Below are positions 53,632-63,819 of a DNA stretch of 64,000 nucleotides, piece by piece. Source of the stretch: Rhizobium croatiense (GTDB lineage Bacteria > Pseudomonadota > Alphaproteobacteria > Rhizobiales > Rhizobiaceae); the NCBI RefSeq assembly GCF_019793465.1, contig NZ_JAILYJ010000005.1:62001-126000 (forward strand), read 5' to 3'. The translations under genes and the position numbers were made by a program. Each line of letters starts with the position of its first letter. Within the stretch, counting starts at the first letter, position 1. The notes under the pieces are model-generated. The model was not told the origin of the DNA. It saw only the letters and a program-made list of their open reading frames with translations, and made no database searches.

Positions 53632-54663
53632 TTATTTCTCGGTCAGCTTCAGCTCGATGCGGCGGTTGGTGGCGCGCGCATCCGGCGTATCGCCGGGTGC
53701 GATCGGCTGGAACTCGCCGAAGCCGGCGGCGACGAGCCGGTCGGCCGGCACGCCTTGGCCGATCAGGAACTTGACGACCGACGTCGCGCGCGCCGAGGAA
53801 AGCTCCCAATTGTCGCGATAGCGGCCTGTTCCGGCAAGCTGCACATTATCCGTATGGCCGTCGACACGCAGCACCCAGTTGATCTCAGGTGGAATTTCCT
53901 TGGCGAGGTCAAGCAGGGCGGCGGCGAGCTTCGCCATCTCCGTCTGCCCTTCCGGGTTAAGATCGGCGCCGCCCGAGGGAAACAGCACCTCCGACTGGAA
54001 AACGAACCGGTCGCCGACGATGCGAATATTCTCGCGATCCGAAAGGATCTCGCGCAAGCGGCCGAAGAAGTCGGAGCGGTAACGGTTCAACTCCTGCACG
54101 CGAGCGGCAAGCGCCACGTTCAGGCGGCTGCCGAGATCGGCGATCTTGGTCTGCGAGACCCGATCCTTCTCCTCCGACGCCTGAAGGGCTGCTTCAACGG
54201 CGGCAATCTGGCTGCGAAGCGCGGCGATCTGCTGGTTCAGCAGCTCGACCTGGCTGAGAGCCCGTTGGCTCACCTGCTTCTGCTCGTCGAGCTCCTGCGT
54301 CATCGCGCCGATCCGCTTCTGCGCCGCGTCCTGGCCACCCGAACCGGCATTCAGCAGCGCCTGCAGCCGCGAGCGCTCGCCTTCGACGTTGGCAAGCGAA
54401 GCCTGCAGGTTGGCGACCGAGTCCTGGAGATCCTGATTGCTGCCCTTTTCGAGCGCGAGAAGCTGCGTCAGCTCGTTGATCTGGCTGTTGAGGCGATTGA
54501 GCACCTCGTCACGTCCTGTGATCTCGCGGCTGAGAATGAACTGCCCGACGACGAAGACCGTCAGCACGAACATGATCGAGATGAGCAGCGTCGAAAGCGC
54601 ATCGACGAAACCCGGCCAATAGTCGACCGTGCGTTCGCGTCGGCGGTTGCGGGCAAGAGCCAT
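53632..54663 (-). CDS. MotB/OmpA-like stator-type membrane protein
   Basis: The 343-residue protein has one N-terminal helix (YWPGFVDALSTLLISIMFVL) with Asp21 placed like the proton-carrying Asp of MotB. A long coiled coil follows (about residues 55-190, QLLALEKGSNQDLQDSVANL, IAALRSQIAAVEAALQ). The C-terminal OmpA/MotB peptidoglycan-binding domain contains RVDGHTDN and NWELSSARATSVVKFLIGQG. It starts 3 bases after the MotA-like gene ends. No flagellar genes are near. The role is unknown; it may be a non-flagellar energy-transducing complex. Confidence 0.88.
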   Translation of the reverse strand: MALARNRRRERTVDYWPGFVDALSTLLISIMFVLTVFVVGQFILSREITGRDEVLNRLNSQINELTQLLALEKGSNQDLQDSVANLQASLANVEGERSRLQALLNAGSGGQDAAQKRIGAMTQELDEQKQVSQRALSQVELLNQQIAALRSQIAAVEAALQASEEKDRVSQTKIADLGSRLNVALAARVQELNRYRSDFFGRLREILSDRENIRIVGDRFVFQSEVLFPSGGADLNPEGQTEMAKLAAALLDLAKEIPPEINWVLRVDGHTDNVQLAGTGRYRDNWELSSARATSVVKFLIGQGVPADRLVAAGFGEFQPIAPGDTPDARATNRRIELKLTEK

Positions 54664-54666
54664 GGC

Positions 54667-55794
54667 TTACTTGCCCTCGCTCTTCTCTGTGTGGCTTGTG
54701 CGTTCGCGGTGACGTTCGGGTTTCTCACCGGCCCGCTCCTGCAGGCCGATGCGTTCGGCCAGCCGGTCGAGCGTGCGGCGCATTGCTTTTGCCTCGTCCT
54801 GCTGTGCCTCGATCCAGTCGCGCAGCATCTGCTGCTCGTTGCGCATATTCTTGACGAGCCCCTGGATGCCTTCGGCAAGGCTCGCCATGGCGGCGACCGA
54901 GCGCTGGCTGCCGACACCCCCCTCTTCGGAGGCCTTACGCAGATATTCGGAGAGCGCACGCATGTCCTCAGAGGACGAACCGGACACGGCGTCGAGCGCC
55001 GGCGCAAGATCGGAACCGACATCGGTAACGGAGGAGAGCCAGTTTTCAAGCTCCATGTAGAAGCGGTTCTGCGCGCGGCCGGCCTGCAGGTCGAGGAAGC
55101 CGAGAATGAGCGAACCGGAAAGGCCGAGCAGCGAGGACGAGAAGGCCTGGCCCATACCCGAAAGCGGCGTGGACAGGCCGTCCTTCAGTGCCGAAAGCAC
55201 GTCCCCGGTGCCGTTCGAGCTGGCATCGAGCGATTGGATGACACCGCTGATCGAACCGATCGTGCCGATGAGGCCCCAGAACGTGCCGAGCAGGCCGAGG
55301 AACACCAGGAGGCCGATCAGGTAGCGCGAGACGTCGCGCGATTCGTCGAGGCGCGTCGCGATCGAATCAAGGATCGAGCGCAGCGCCGTCGTCGATAGCG
55401 CCAACGAGGTCTTGCGATTGCCGATCAGTGCCCTCATCGGCGCCAAAAGCCGCGGATTGCGATTGACCTTGTCGGCGCTGCCGGCGGCGCGGAAGGAGTT
55501 GAACCAGCGCACTTCGGGCCGAAGCGCCAGCACGTGACTGAAAACAAGGATGATGCCGACCGCGAGAACGCCGACGATCAGGCCGTTGAGGCCCGGATTA
55601 TGCATGAAGGCAGTCTGCGTCTGCCGGAAGAGGATGGCGGCAATGAACCCGACGATGACGAGGAAAAGCAGCATCGTCCAGAGGAAGGGCATGGGGCTCG
55701 AAAGCCTGTAGACATAACCGCCGGGCGTCTTTTCGGTGGAGCCGATCTCCGCCACATTCACATTTTCCATAGATTCAGCAGCCTCCGAACTCAT
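54667..55794 (-). CDS. MotA/TolQ/ExbB-like channel protein
   Basis: The 375-residue protein has helices PFLWTMLLFLVIVGFIAAIL, LNGLIVGVLAVGIILVFSHV, RYLIGLLVFLGLLGTFWGLI and QAFSSSLLGLSGSLILGFLD. The last two carry the MotA/TolQ/ExbB pattern (LLGTFWGLIGTIG). The first two plus the linker differ from flagellar MotA. The C-terminal tail is charged and helical (RRTLDRLAERIGLQERAG). It is paired with the MotB-like gene 3 bases away. Confidence 0.88.
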   Translation of the reverse strand: MSSEAAESMENVNVAEIGSTEKTPGGYVYRLSSPMPFLWTMLLFLVIVGFIAAILFRQTQTAFMHNPGLNGLIVGVLAVGIILVFSHVLALRPEVRWFNSFRAAGSADKVNRNPRLLAPMRALIGNRKTSLALSTTALRSILDSIATRLDESRDVSRYLIGLLVFLGLLGTFWGLIGTIGSISGVIQSLDASSNGTGDVLSALKDGLSTPLSGMGQAFSSSLLGLSGSLILGFLDLQAGRAQNRFYMELENWLSSVTDVGSDLAPALDAVSGSSSEDMRALSEYLRKASEEGGVGSQRSVAAMASLAEGIQGLVKNMRNEQQMLRDWIEAQQDEAKAMRRTLDRLAERIGLQERAGEKPERHRERTSHTEKSEGK

Positions 55795-55882
55795 TGCTGG
55801 CGGAGACTAGAGCAACATTGTGCCGAATTGAAGTATCTGGAGGCGAAAACCGTGACTTTACAACAGCCGCGTTTTCTCTCGC

Positions 55883-56683
55883 CTACTTGGCGGGAATCGG
55901 TCGCTTGATGACCTCGATGAGCGCCTTGTGGATGTGTTCGTTGCCGGCGACGATCGCGCCACCCTCCAGAATGGCCGCTCCGCCGTCCCAATCGCTGGCA
56001 AAGCCGCCGGCTTCGCGGATGAGCAGGATCCCGGCCGCCATGTCCCAGGGTGCAAGCTCCGCCTCCCAGAAACCATCGAAACGTCCGGCGGCGACATAGG
56101 CGAGATCAAGCGTCGGCGAGCCCAGGCGGCGAATGCCCGCCACCTCGCCCATCACGTGGCGAAGCTCGACCAGGAATTTGCCGTGATTGCGCTTGCCGAG
56201 CGCCGGCACGCCGCAGCCGATGACGCAATCCGACAGCACGCGGCGCGCGGCAACGCGCAGACGCCGGTCGTTGAGGAAGGCGCCGCCGCCGCGCTCGGCA
56301 GTATAGAGCTCGTCGCTCGCCGGATTGAAGACGACGGCCGCAACGATCTCGCCGTTGCGTTCGAGTGCGATCGAGACGGCGAAGGCCGGGATGCCGTGCA
56401 GGAAGTTCGTGGTGCCGTCGAGCGGATCGACGATCCAGCGATGCGCGCCGTCGGTGCCCTTGATCTCCTCGCTCTCCTCGCCGAGGAAAGCGTAGGTGGG
56501 GCGCGCCTTGAGCAGCTCTTCCCGGACGATCTTTTCGGCCTTGCGGTCGGCGGCGGAGACGAAATCGCCCGGTCCCTTCACCGATACCTGCAGGTTCTGC
56601 ACTTCGCCGAAATCACGCCCCAGCGATTTTCCTGCCTTGAGGGCAGCCTGAACCATGACATTGAGAAGAGCTGAACGGGCCAT
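55883..56683 (-). CDS. Inositol-monophosphatase family protein (SuhB-like)
   Basis: The 266-residue protein contains the three metal/phosphate motifs in order: FLGEESEEI, DPLDGTTNFLHGIPAFAVSI and the C-terminal ELAPWDMAAGILLIREAGG. These are intact in inositol monophosphatases and related phosphatases. The start is MARSALLNVMVQAALKAGKS; an upstream in-frame extension is Pro-rich and without a ribosome site. Family members dephosphorylate inositol phosphate or related sugars. It is downstream of the CheB-like gene on the same strand. Confidence 0.92.
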   Translation of the reverse strand: MARSALLNVMVQAALKAGKSLGRDFGEVQNLQVSVKGPGDFVSAADRKAEKIVREELLKARPTYAFLGEESEEIKGTDGAHRWIVDPLDGTTNFLHGIPAFAVSIALERNGEIVAAVVFNPASDELYTAERGGGAFLNDRRLRVAARRVLSDCVIGCGVPALGKRNHGKFLVELRHVMGEVAGIRRLGSPTLDLAYVAAGRFDGFWEAELAPWDMAAGILLIREAGGFASDWDGGAAILEGGAIVAGNEHIHKALIEVIKRPIPAK

Positions 56684-56886
56684 CGGCGCATTTCCTTGGG
56701 ACTGATACGGGACGCGCGCTGCCAGGGGCGGGAAATGTCCCTGAACATGCATGACAGGCAGCGCTGCAAAGATTGGCGGCCTCAAGACCACAAAACCAGG
56801 GAAATTTCAAGAGGAGGCGCGCATGGCTGCCCTTCCTCGTCGGGAACCCGCGATTTTATTCGAAACGGATCGGTTCAAAACCGGTC

Positions 56887-57591
<705 letters not shown>

Positions 57592-57745
57592 TTAAGCCGT
57601 ATTAACCGACCACGATGTCGCTACGGTGCCCAATCCCCATCTTTCGTTAATCACAACGCTGACGAGTCCGGCGTGTTTACCGGACGTTTCCATCCTGCGC
57701 GTAAAAATAGTGTCAGATAAGCCTGTGTTTTAAGAAAAGGTATAA

Positions 57746-59494
57746 ATGTTGGCACACGCTCTGGTATCGCCGACCGCTGCAGCCTACACCTCCGGGCGGG
57801 ACATTGGCCGGACCCTGGAATCCGCGCGCAGCCGGGTCGAGGAACGTTTTCTCGAAGGCGGCACGGTGCTCCTGTCGGTGATGGATGTTCTCAACCGTTT
57901 GTTGAATTCTCTCGAGAGCGTCACGGCGGCGCTCGACAATGAGGAGCAGAGCGATACCGGCGCCGATCTCCGTGCCACTGTGGAGAGCCTGACGGCGCTG
58001 CCGGTCACCGAAGAAAATCGTCAGCAGGCGCTGGTCTCACTGGCGCAGACCGGCCGGGAGTTGCGCAAATATGTCTCCGACATGCAGGAGACGATGCGTT
58101 ATCTCAGAACTTTCGCCGTGACCGTGAAGATCACCGGCGCCGGCCTTGCTGAATTTGCCGGCTTCGCACAGGAAATCCTGGAGCGAATCTATTCCGGCAC
58201 CGATGAAGTCAACCGTTTCGCCGCGCATCTCGACAGCCTCGACAAGGAGGTCAAACTCGCCGCCTCCTTCGGCGCCAGCGTCTCCAAGGGCTACGCCGAT
58301 ACCGTTCCGGCCGTTGCCGCCGCCCTGCGCGGCGACGCCGCCAAGATCGCCGAACACCGCAAGCATCTCGGCGTCGTCGCCCGCGAGGTCGGCGCGATTG
58401 CACGCGGCGTTCAGAGCAAGGTCGCCTCGACGCTCTCTGCCCTGCAGATCGGCGACATCACCCGCCAGCGCATCGAGCATGTACAGGCAACCCTTTCGCT
58501 GCTTGAGGAGTTCTTTGCCGGCGAGGGCGCGAAGCTCGATGCCGGCGCGCGCAAGCGCCTTCAGAACGTCATTCACCATCTGACCGCGGCGCAGATGAAC
58601 GACATGTGCGTAAATTTCCAACGGGAATCGGAAAACGTCGTCACGACGATCGCCAGTTTTGACCACGACATGCGGGAGATCCTCAAGCTGCGCGACCAGA
58701 TGAGCGGCGCGGGCGGCGAATCCGGCGGCAACTTCATGCGCGCGCTGGAATCGAGCGTTTCGGCCGCTCACGAAATCGTCCGGCAGGTCGATACGGCAAG
58801 CCGGCAGGCCGACCAGGTGAGCCAGTCGACGATCGACACGGCCGCCAAGCTCTCCCAAGCGATCGCCAATATCCGCGCCGTCAAGACCGACATCCATTAT
58901 ATGGCCTTGAACACCAATCTGCGCTGCAGCCGTCTCGGCGAGGAAGGCAGGTCGATCAACGTCGTCACGGCCGAATTGCGCATCTTCGCCGGCAAGCTCG
59001 ACGAATCCGCCGATGCCATCGTCACCGGCCTGCCGGCGCTCGAAGCCGCAGCCGGACGCATCGCCCCCGCCATGGATGCCGGGGCGGGCGGCCTGGGAGA
59101 GGGCCTGACGTCGGCCGTCGGCAACATCCGCGCCGCAGCCGACGTCATGGAAAACGAGCTGAAAATGCTTGCCGAAAATGGTCGCGAGGTCGCCACCAAG
59201 ATCGGCCTGCTGACCGGCAAGCTCGATTTCCAGCGTGACCTCGGCGAGGTCTTTACCCGCTGCGCCGATGTGCTTGATGAGGCCGCCGGCACCGCGGTCG
59301 CCGATATCTCCGATCTCGCTGAGGCGATCGCCCCGCTCGACCGCAAGATCTTCAAGCACTATACGATGGTTCAGGAGCGCAACATCCATCGCGACATCAT
59401 CCCGGCCTGCGAGGAAAGCGCTGCTGCCCCTGCTCCCGCCGAGCCTGCCAAAATCGAAAACGACGAGGATCTTTTCGCCGACGCGCTGTTTTAA
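57746..59494 (+). CDS. Soluble coiled-coil protein resembling a chemoreceptor signalling domain
   Basis: The 582-residue protein has no membrane segment. It is helical throughout, and in its C-terminal half carries VKTDIHYMALNTNLRCSRLG then EEGRSINVVTAELRIFAGKL. This recalls the receptor tip ([32 protein letters not shown]) but with substitutions. Methylation helices flank it. The N-terminal half holds another helical array. An AGGTATAA-type site precedes the ATG. It is divergent from a receiver-less CheB gene, so the two may form a small signalling pair. Its partner kinase, if any, is not in the window. Confidence 0.7.
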   Translation: MLAHALVSPTAAAYTSGRDIGRTLESARSRVEERFLEGGTVLLSVMDVLNRLLNSLESVTAALDNEEQSDTGADLRATVESLTALPVTEENRQQALVSLAQTGRELRKYVSDMQETMRYLRTFAVTVKITGAGLAEFAGFAQEILERIYSGTDEVNRFAAHLDSLDKEVKLAASFGASVSKGYADTVPAVAAALRGDAAKIAEHRKHLGVVAREVGAIARGVQSKVASTLSALQIGDITRQRIEHVQATLSLLEEFFAGEGAKLDAGARKRLQNVIHHLTAAQMNDMCVNFQRESENVVTTIASFDHDMREILKLRDQMSGAGGESGGNFMRALESSVSAAHEIVRQVDTASRQADQVSQSTIDTAAKLSQAIANIRAVKTDIHYMALNTNLRCSRLGEEGRSINVVTAELRIFAGKLDESADAIVTGLPALEAAAGRIAPAMDAGAGGLGEGLTSAVGNIRAAADVMENELKMLAENGREVATKIGLLTGKLDFQRDLGEVFTRCADVLDEAAGTAVADISDLAEAIAPLDRKIFKHYTMVQERNIHRDIIPACEESAAAPAPAEPAKIENDEDLFADALF

Positions 59495-59524
59495 AGTCGC
59501 CCCTGGGACGCGAGACGCTATTAT

Positions 59525-60607
59525 CTAGCGTCGGCGGAACTTGTTGGCGGCGTCGATCGCCGCCTTCTGCTGCTCGTCCTCGATGCCCAGGTAAAAATCC
59601 TCGAGCGCCGGATCGGCAAGCCCGGCGCGGCGCGACAGCACGTACCACTTCGCCGCCTCGACCGGATTGGGCGGCGTGCCGATGGCATTGACATAGAGGT
59701 GGGCGAGCTTGTTTTGCGCCGCGACATTGCCGCCATTGGCGGCAAGTTTCAGCCATTCGAAACCTTTGACATAATCCTTCGGGCCGCCGACGCCGTTGAC
59801 GAGCCAGATGCCGAGATCGAGTTGGGCCGTGTCGAAGCCGGCACGCGCCGCGCGCGCCATCCACTCGCGGGCGAGTCGCTTCTTTTCCTCCGGCACGTCT
59901 TTCAGCGTCGCGTAAAGCTGCGCCACCGCATATTGCGAATCGGCAATGCCCTGCTCGGCCGATTTCTCATAGAATGGCAGCGCCAGCTTCAGCCCCTTCT
60001 CGCCGGGATTGTCGGCCACGAGGATCTGCGCCCAGTTGAACTCGGCTGAAGGGTTGCCCGCCTCGGCCGCTTTGCGCATGTAGTCGTCGGCCTTGACCTT
60101 GTCGCGCGGCACGCCTTCGCCTTCCATCAGCATCAGCGCATATTTGAACATTGCCGCCGGATCGCCGCCTTCGGCCGCCTTGCCGTACCAGAAGGCCGCG
60201 TTCTTCACGTCCTTCTTGACGCCGAGACCCTGTGAGAGGATTTCGCCGATCAGCGTCTGCGCTGCCGGATCTCCGAGTTGGGCGCGCGGCAGCGCCTTAT
60301 CCATTGCTGTCAGGTAATAACCGCGCTGGTAAGCGCCGTAAGCCTCGTCGATCGGTCCCTTGTAGTCCTTCTCCGGCGGCAGGTCCGGCAGTTTCGCGCC
60401 CATCCGGTCGAAGACCCCGACGCCATCGGAGGGTCGCACGCCGGGACCGGCGGGCCGGTCGGTGCGAAAGGTCGAAGCCGGCGCCGTGCCCGGCTGGCTG
60501 ATGACGCTGTCGGCTGCCTGCGCCAGAGCGACATCCGGCCCGGCTGCAAGGAGAACGGCGATGCTGGCGAGCAGATATTTCAAGTGGCAGGCGGGCGGGA
60601 TCGGCAT
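59525..60607 (-). CDS. Exported Sel1-repeat protein
   Basis: The 360-residue protein begins MPIPPACHLKYLLASIAVLL, a signal peptide ending near VALAQAA. Sel1/TPR-like repeats of about 36 residues follow, for example AAFWYGKAAEGGDPAAMFKY, ALMLMEGEGVPRDKVKADDY and YMRKAAEAGNPSAEFNWAQI. Such repeats mediate protein-protein contacts in the periplasm. No catalytic motif is visible. It follows the ThiE-like gene with a 10-bp gap. Confidence 0.88.
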   Translation of the reverse strand: MPIPPACHLKYLLASIAVLLAAGPDVALAQAADSVISQPGTAPASTFRTDRPAGPGVRPSDGVGVFDRMGAKLPDLPPEKDYKGPIDEAYGAYQRGYYLTAMDKALPRAQLGDPAAQTLIGEILSQGLGVKKDVKNAAFWYGKAAEGGDPAAMFKYALMLMEGEGVPRDKVKADDYMRKAAEAGNPSAEFNWAQILVADNPGEKGLKLALPFYEKSAEQGIADSQYAVAQLYATLKDVPEEKKRLAREWMARAARAGFDTAQLDLGIWLVNGVGGPKDYVKGFEWLKLAANGGNVAAQNKLAHLYVNAIGTPPNPVEAAKWYVLSRRAGLADPALEDFYLGIEDEQQKAAIDAANKFRRR

Positions 60608-60617
60608 GAGCGCGATT

Positions 60618-61271
60618 TCAATCCTCAAACCGTGGCGCTTTTTCGTCAAGCAGCGCGTTGATTTCGGCAATGACGGATGGCGCCCGGGCGGGCTCGCCGA
60701 AGACCGCCAGCCGCAGCGCCACGAACTCCGCTCCGGTTTCGGCAACGGCGAGCGCCGAGGCCGGATCGGTGCCGCCCATGACGATGCAGGGGATTTCGAT
60801 CATCGAAGCCCACCATTCGCCAAGCGCAAGGTTCTTCGGATGGGCCTCCGGCTTGATGTCGCCATCGAGCCTGCCGAAGAAGATATAGTCCGGCCTCACT
60901 TCGCCGATCTCCAGCGCCGTGTGCCGGTCGGCCGCATTGCCGCCGCCGACGATCAGCTTCGGCGCGTGCTTGTCGATCGCCTCCGACAGCGCCTCGGCAT
61001 TGCCGGAAAGATGCAGGCCATCGGCCTTTGCCCGTCCCGCCACGCGGCTGTCGCCTGCAATCAGCGCCGCCGCCCCGGCATCCTGGATCAGCGGCACCAG
61101 CTTTTCGGCATGTTTTTGAAAGGCGCCGTCGTCGAGCCCGTATTGCGGCACGATCACCGAGGCGACATCGCCGCCTTTCAGCGCGTCGGCAACGATCTTT
61201 GCCTGTTCATCTGCATCGGCGATATCGGGGGCGATGAGCACAAGGCGGCAGCGGTTTTCCGGTTCGGTCAT
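60618..61271 (-). CDS. Thiamine-phosphate-synthase-like protein
   Basis: The 217-residue protein has the TIM-barrel pattern of ThiE: LVLIAPDIADADEQAKIVAD, GDSRVAGRAKADGLHLSGNA and EIPCIVMGGTDPASALAVAE. Motifs are weaker than in canonical ThiE (the GxGP-type and ThiC-linked blocks are not clear), and the sequence is known in rhizobia as a second ThiE-like protein. It may not make thiamine phosphate. It is upstream of the Sel1 gene and divergent from the TauE/SafE permease. Confidence 0.8.
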   Translation of the reverse strand: MTEPENRCRLVLIAPDIADADEQAKIVADALKGGDVASVIVPQYGLDDGAFQKHAEKLVPLIQDAGAAALIAGDSRVAGRAKADGLHLSGNAEALSEAIDKHAPKLIVGGGNAADRHTALEIGEVRPDYIFFGRLDGDIKPEAHPKNLALGEWWASMIEIPCIVMGGTDPASALAVAETGAEFVALRLAVFGEPARAPSVIAEINALLDEKAPRFED

Positions 61272-61379
61272 GAGGTCTTTCCGTTTCCAGCGAATTCCCC
61301 TTTCGAAAGGACGGATCCGCACTCGTTTTGTGTGAGTAGTTCCGTTAGAGGAGGCTTGCAAGAGGAGGACGCCGAAAGC

Positions 61380-62144
61380 ATGCCGCAGGATTTGTCATTC
61401 TACTACGCCGCCGTGCCCGCCGTCCTCCTGGTCGGCGTCGCGAAAGGCGGCATGGGCGACGCTTTGTCGCTGATCGGCCTGCCCTTTCTCGCTCTGGTCG
61501 TCTCGCCGGTCGAAGCGGCGGCGATCCTGCTGCCGATTCTGATCTTCATGGATATGATTTCGCTCGTCATCTGGCGCAAGCACGGTGATTGGACGACGTT
61601 GAAGATCATGCTCCCGGGCGCAATCTTCGGCATCGGCCTCGGCTGGGCGACGTCGGCGCTCGTTCCGGGCAACATGCTGCGCATCGTCATCGGGGCGGTT
61701 ACCATCCTCTTCTGCCTGCGTTATTTCTGGAGCAAATTCGGCCCCGGCATCGGCAAGGTGACCCCGCCGCGTGGCCAGCGGCCGGTTGCTGCCAGCCTTT
61801 GGGGGACGTTTTCCGGTTATGGCAGCTTCGTCGCCCATGCCGGCGGCGCGCCCTTCCAGGTCTATGCCCTGCCGCTCAAGCTGCAGCCGCGCGAATATAC
61901 CGGCACCAGCGTGCGCTTCTTCGCGATCCTCAATGCCGTCAAGCTGATACCCTATTTCGCGCTCGGCCAGCTCGACACGCAGAACCTTGCGACCTCGGCG
62001 ACGCTGTTGCCCTTCGCCCCGCTCGCCACGCTTGCCGGCGCCTGGTGCGTGCGCCGCATGCAGCCGGCGATCTTCTACCCCTTCATGTATGCGATGGCCT
62101 TCATCGCCGCCTTGCTGATCGTGCGCGAGGGCCTTGGCGGGTAA
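61380..62144 (+). CDS. TauE/SafE-family (TSUP) permease
   Basis: The 254-residue protein has about eight helices, including YYAAVPAVLLVGVAKGGMGD, LIGLPFLALVVSPVEAAAIL and SGYGSFVAHAGGAPFQVYAL. The Gly-rich AKGGMGD and AHAGGAPFQ motifs mark the TSUP family, which moves sulfite, sulfonates or other organic anions. The substrate is unknown. GGAGG precedes the ATG at a normal distance. Confidence 0.93.
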   Translation: MPQDLSFYYAAVPAVLLVGVAKGGMGDALSLIGLPFLALVVSPVEAAAILLPILIFMDMISLVIWRKHGDWTTLKIMLPGAIFGIGLGWATSALVPGNMLRIVIGAVTILFCLRYFWSKFGPGIGKVTPPRGQRPVAASLWGTFSGYGSFVAHAGGAPFQVYALPLKLQPREYTGTSVRFFAILNAVKLIPYFALGQLDTQNLATSATLLPFAPLATLAGAWCVRRMQPAIFYPFMYAMAFIAALLIVREGLGG

Positions 62145-62216
62145 GGGCGGCCCTGCTCCACGCTGCAACGCACAATTTTCTTGCCGCCGCGACCGGTTTG
62201 CCGTAGCGTTCCCGCC

Positions 62217-62477
62217 ATGTCGAACACGGACCCCTTCTCTGCGATTGCCGATCCGAACCGGCGGTTTCTGCTGGAAGAATTGCGGCGCGCGCCGCGGACA
62301 GTCAACGAGCTCGCCGAGGGCCTGCCGATCAGCCGGCCGGCCGTGTCGCAACACCTGAAGGCGCTGCTCGACAGCAACCTCGTCTCGGTGACGTCGGAAG
62401 GCACGAAACGCATCTACGCGGTCAATAACCGCGGCTTCGACAAGCTCAATCTGTGGCTGGATCAGTTCTGGGCCTGA
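62217..62477 (+). CDS. ArsR-family winged-helix regulator
   Basis: The 86-residue protein (MSNTDPFSAIADPNRRFLLE, then ELRRAPRTVNELAEGLPISR and PAVSQHLKALLDSNLVSVTS) is a short ArsR/DUF-type helix-turn-helix without metal-binding Cys residues. It lies 72 bp after the TSUP gene; whether it controls that gene is unknown. A DNA-binding role is clear from the helix-turn-helix. Confidence 0.9.
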   Translation: MSNTDPFSAIADPNRRFLLEELRRAPRTVNELAEGLPISRPAVSQHLKALLDSNLVSVTSEGTKRIYAVNNRGFDKLNLWLDQFWA

Positions 62478-62675
62478 TCGCCCTCCGACAAGACCCCAAA
62501 CCTAATCCAATGAAGACGATCGGCGGCGGGAGATGCAAAGGCGCCAGCAGCGATGCCGCGAGCATCGGGCTGGCGCAATTCTGGTGTCAAATCACCGGGT
62601 CTTGCAAATTTTAGGCGGAATGGATGGATTTACCTCTTCATACGCAAGATGATCGGCCGGCGACCCTTGGGAAGA

Positions 62676-62849
62676 TCAGTGGACGGATGACTTGAGACGC
62701 TGAATCTCGTCCTTGATGCGCAGCTTGCGGCGCTTGCATTCGGCAATTTCCGTATCGGAGATAGAGGGAGCTGTTCTGAGCGCGTGCAGCTCCTCCTCGA
62801 GAGCAACATGCTTTTTCTGGAGTGATTCAAGATGAGCTTGAACTGTCAT
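62676..62849 (-). CDS. YdcH-type (DUF465) small protein
   Basis: The 57-residue frame (MTVQAHLESLQKKHVALEEE, LHALRTAPSISDTEIAECKR, then RKLRIKDEIQRLK) matches YdcH/DUF465, a short helical protein. GGAAGG lies 5 bases before the ATG. It is divergent from another YdcH-like gene at 63078. The function is unknown. Confidence 0.9.
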   Translation of the reverse strand: MTVQAHLESLQKKHVALEEELHALRTAPSISDTEIAECKRRKLRIKDEIQRLKSSVH

Positions 62850-63077
62850 TTGACCCTTCCTTCCTCTTACCCTCCCCGGCCATCATCGTCGGGGATCAAG
62901 GTGTCAACGCGGCGGACTGTGACATATTTTTGAAGGCTTGTCGAAGGCGAAAAGATGAAGATGAGATGGCAAATTCATGATCAAGACTAACTAGCAGTTA
63001 CCCGTATTTGGTGATAGGAGCTTGCGGAAATCATCGGCAGATCGGACAAGATCCGAAGACGACAACGGGGAATGCAT

Positions 63078-63281
63078 ATGGCCGATCAGGAACAGGCGGA
63101 AATCAGGCTCATGGTGGCGCGGCTGCGTCAGGAGCACGAGGATTTCGACGCCGCGATCAACGCCATGATCGAGACCGGATGCGACGCTCTGCGAATCCAG
63201 CGCATGAAAAAGAAGAAGCTCGTCATCAAGGACAAGCTTTCCAAGCTGGAAGATCAGATCGTCCCTGATATCATCGCCTGA
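63078..63281 (+). CDS. YdcH-type (DUF465) small protein, second copy
   Basis: The 67-residue protein ([60 protein letters not shown]) is a YdcH/DUF465 relative with the R-x-K-K-K/KL ending. It shares only a general pattern with the copy at 62676, so the two are old paralogues. The second of two ATGs fits GGGG better. It lies 43 bp before purE. Confidence 0.9.
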   Translation: MADQEQAEIRLMVARLRQEHEDFDAAINAMIETGCDALRIQRMKKKKLVIKDKLSKLEDQIVPDIIA

Positions 63282-63324
63282 TCGCATCGCCCGATCGCAT
63301 TGCTTGAGAGGAATAGCGGCAACG

Positions 63325-63819
63325 ATGACAGACAGACCACCCGTCGCCATTATCATGGGCAGCCAATCCGATTGGGAAACCATGAAAAACGCGGCCGATA
63401 CGCTGGAGGCCCTGGAAATCCCTTATGATGCGCGCATCATCTCGGCGCACCGCACGCCCGACCGCATGGCGAATTTCGCCAAGGGCGCGCGCGCCGAGGG
63501 CTTCAAGGTGATCATCGCCGGCGCCGGCGGCGCCGCCCATCTGCCGGGCATGACCGCATCGATGACGCCGCTGCCGGTCTTCGGCGTCCCGGTCCAGTCG
63601 AAAACCATGTCCGGCCAGGATAGCCTCCTGTCGATCGTGCAGATGCCGGCCGGCATTCCTGTCGGAACACTTGCCATCGGCAAGGCGGGCGCGGTCAACG
63701 CCGCCCTTCTCGCCGCCGCCGTGCTTGCCCTTTCCGACGAAGAAATCGCCGAGCGGCTCGACGAATGGCGCGAACGTCAGAGTGCCAGCATCGCCGAATA
63801 CCCGATGGACGACCAATGA
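63325..63819 (+). CDS. purE: N5-carboxyaminoimidazole ribonucleotide mutase
   Basis: The 164-residue protein has the PurE core [58 protein letters not shown] and [18 protein letters not shown]. It converts N5-CAIR to CAIR in purine synthesis. The start (MTDRPP) follows AGAGGA. The purK start overlaps its stop by 4 bases (ATGA). Confidence 0.97.
   Translation: MTDRPPVAIIMGSQSDWETMKNAADTLEALEIPYDARIISAHRTPDRMANFAKGARAEGFKVIIAGAGGAAHLPGMTASMTPLPVFGVPVQSKTMSGQDSLLSIVQMPAGIPVGTLAIGKAGAVNAALLAAAVLALSDEEIAERLDEWRERQSASIAEYPMDDQ

Noticed and set aside
53632-55794. Zorya-type phage defence system
   Set aside because: Only the MotA/MotB-like pair is present. Neighbours are a sigma factor and an inositol-monophosphatase-like gene; no ZorC, ZorD or ZorE-like protein is near.
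57592-57605. CtrA-like TTAA ... TTAA before the soluble receptor-like gene
   Set aside because: The spacing is 6 bases, not 7, so it does not meet the consensus.
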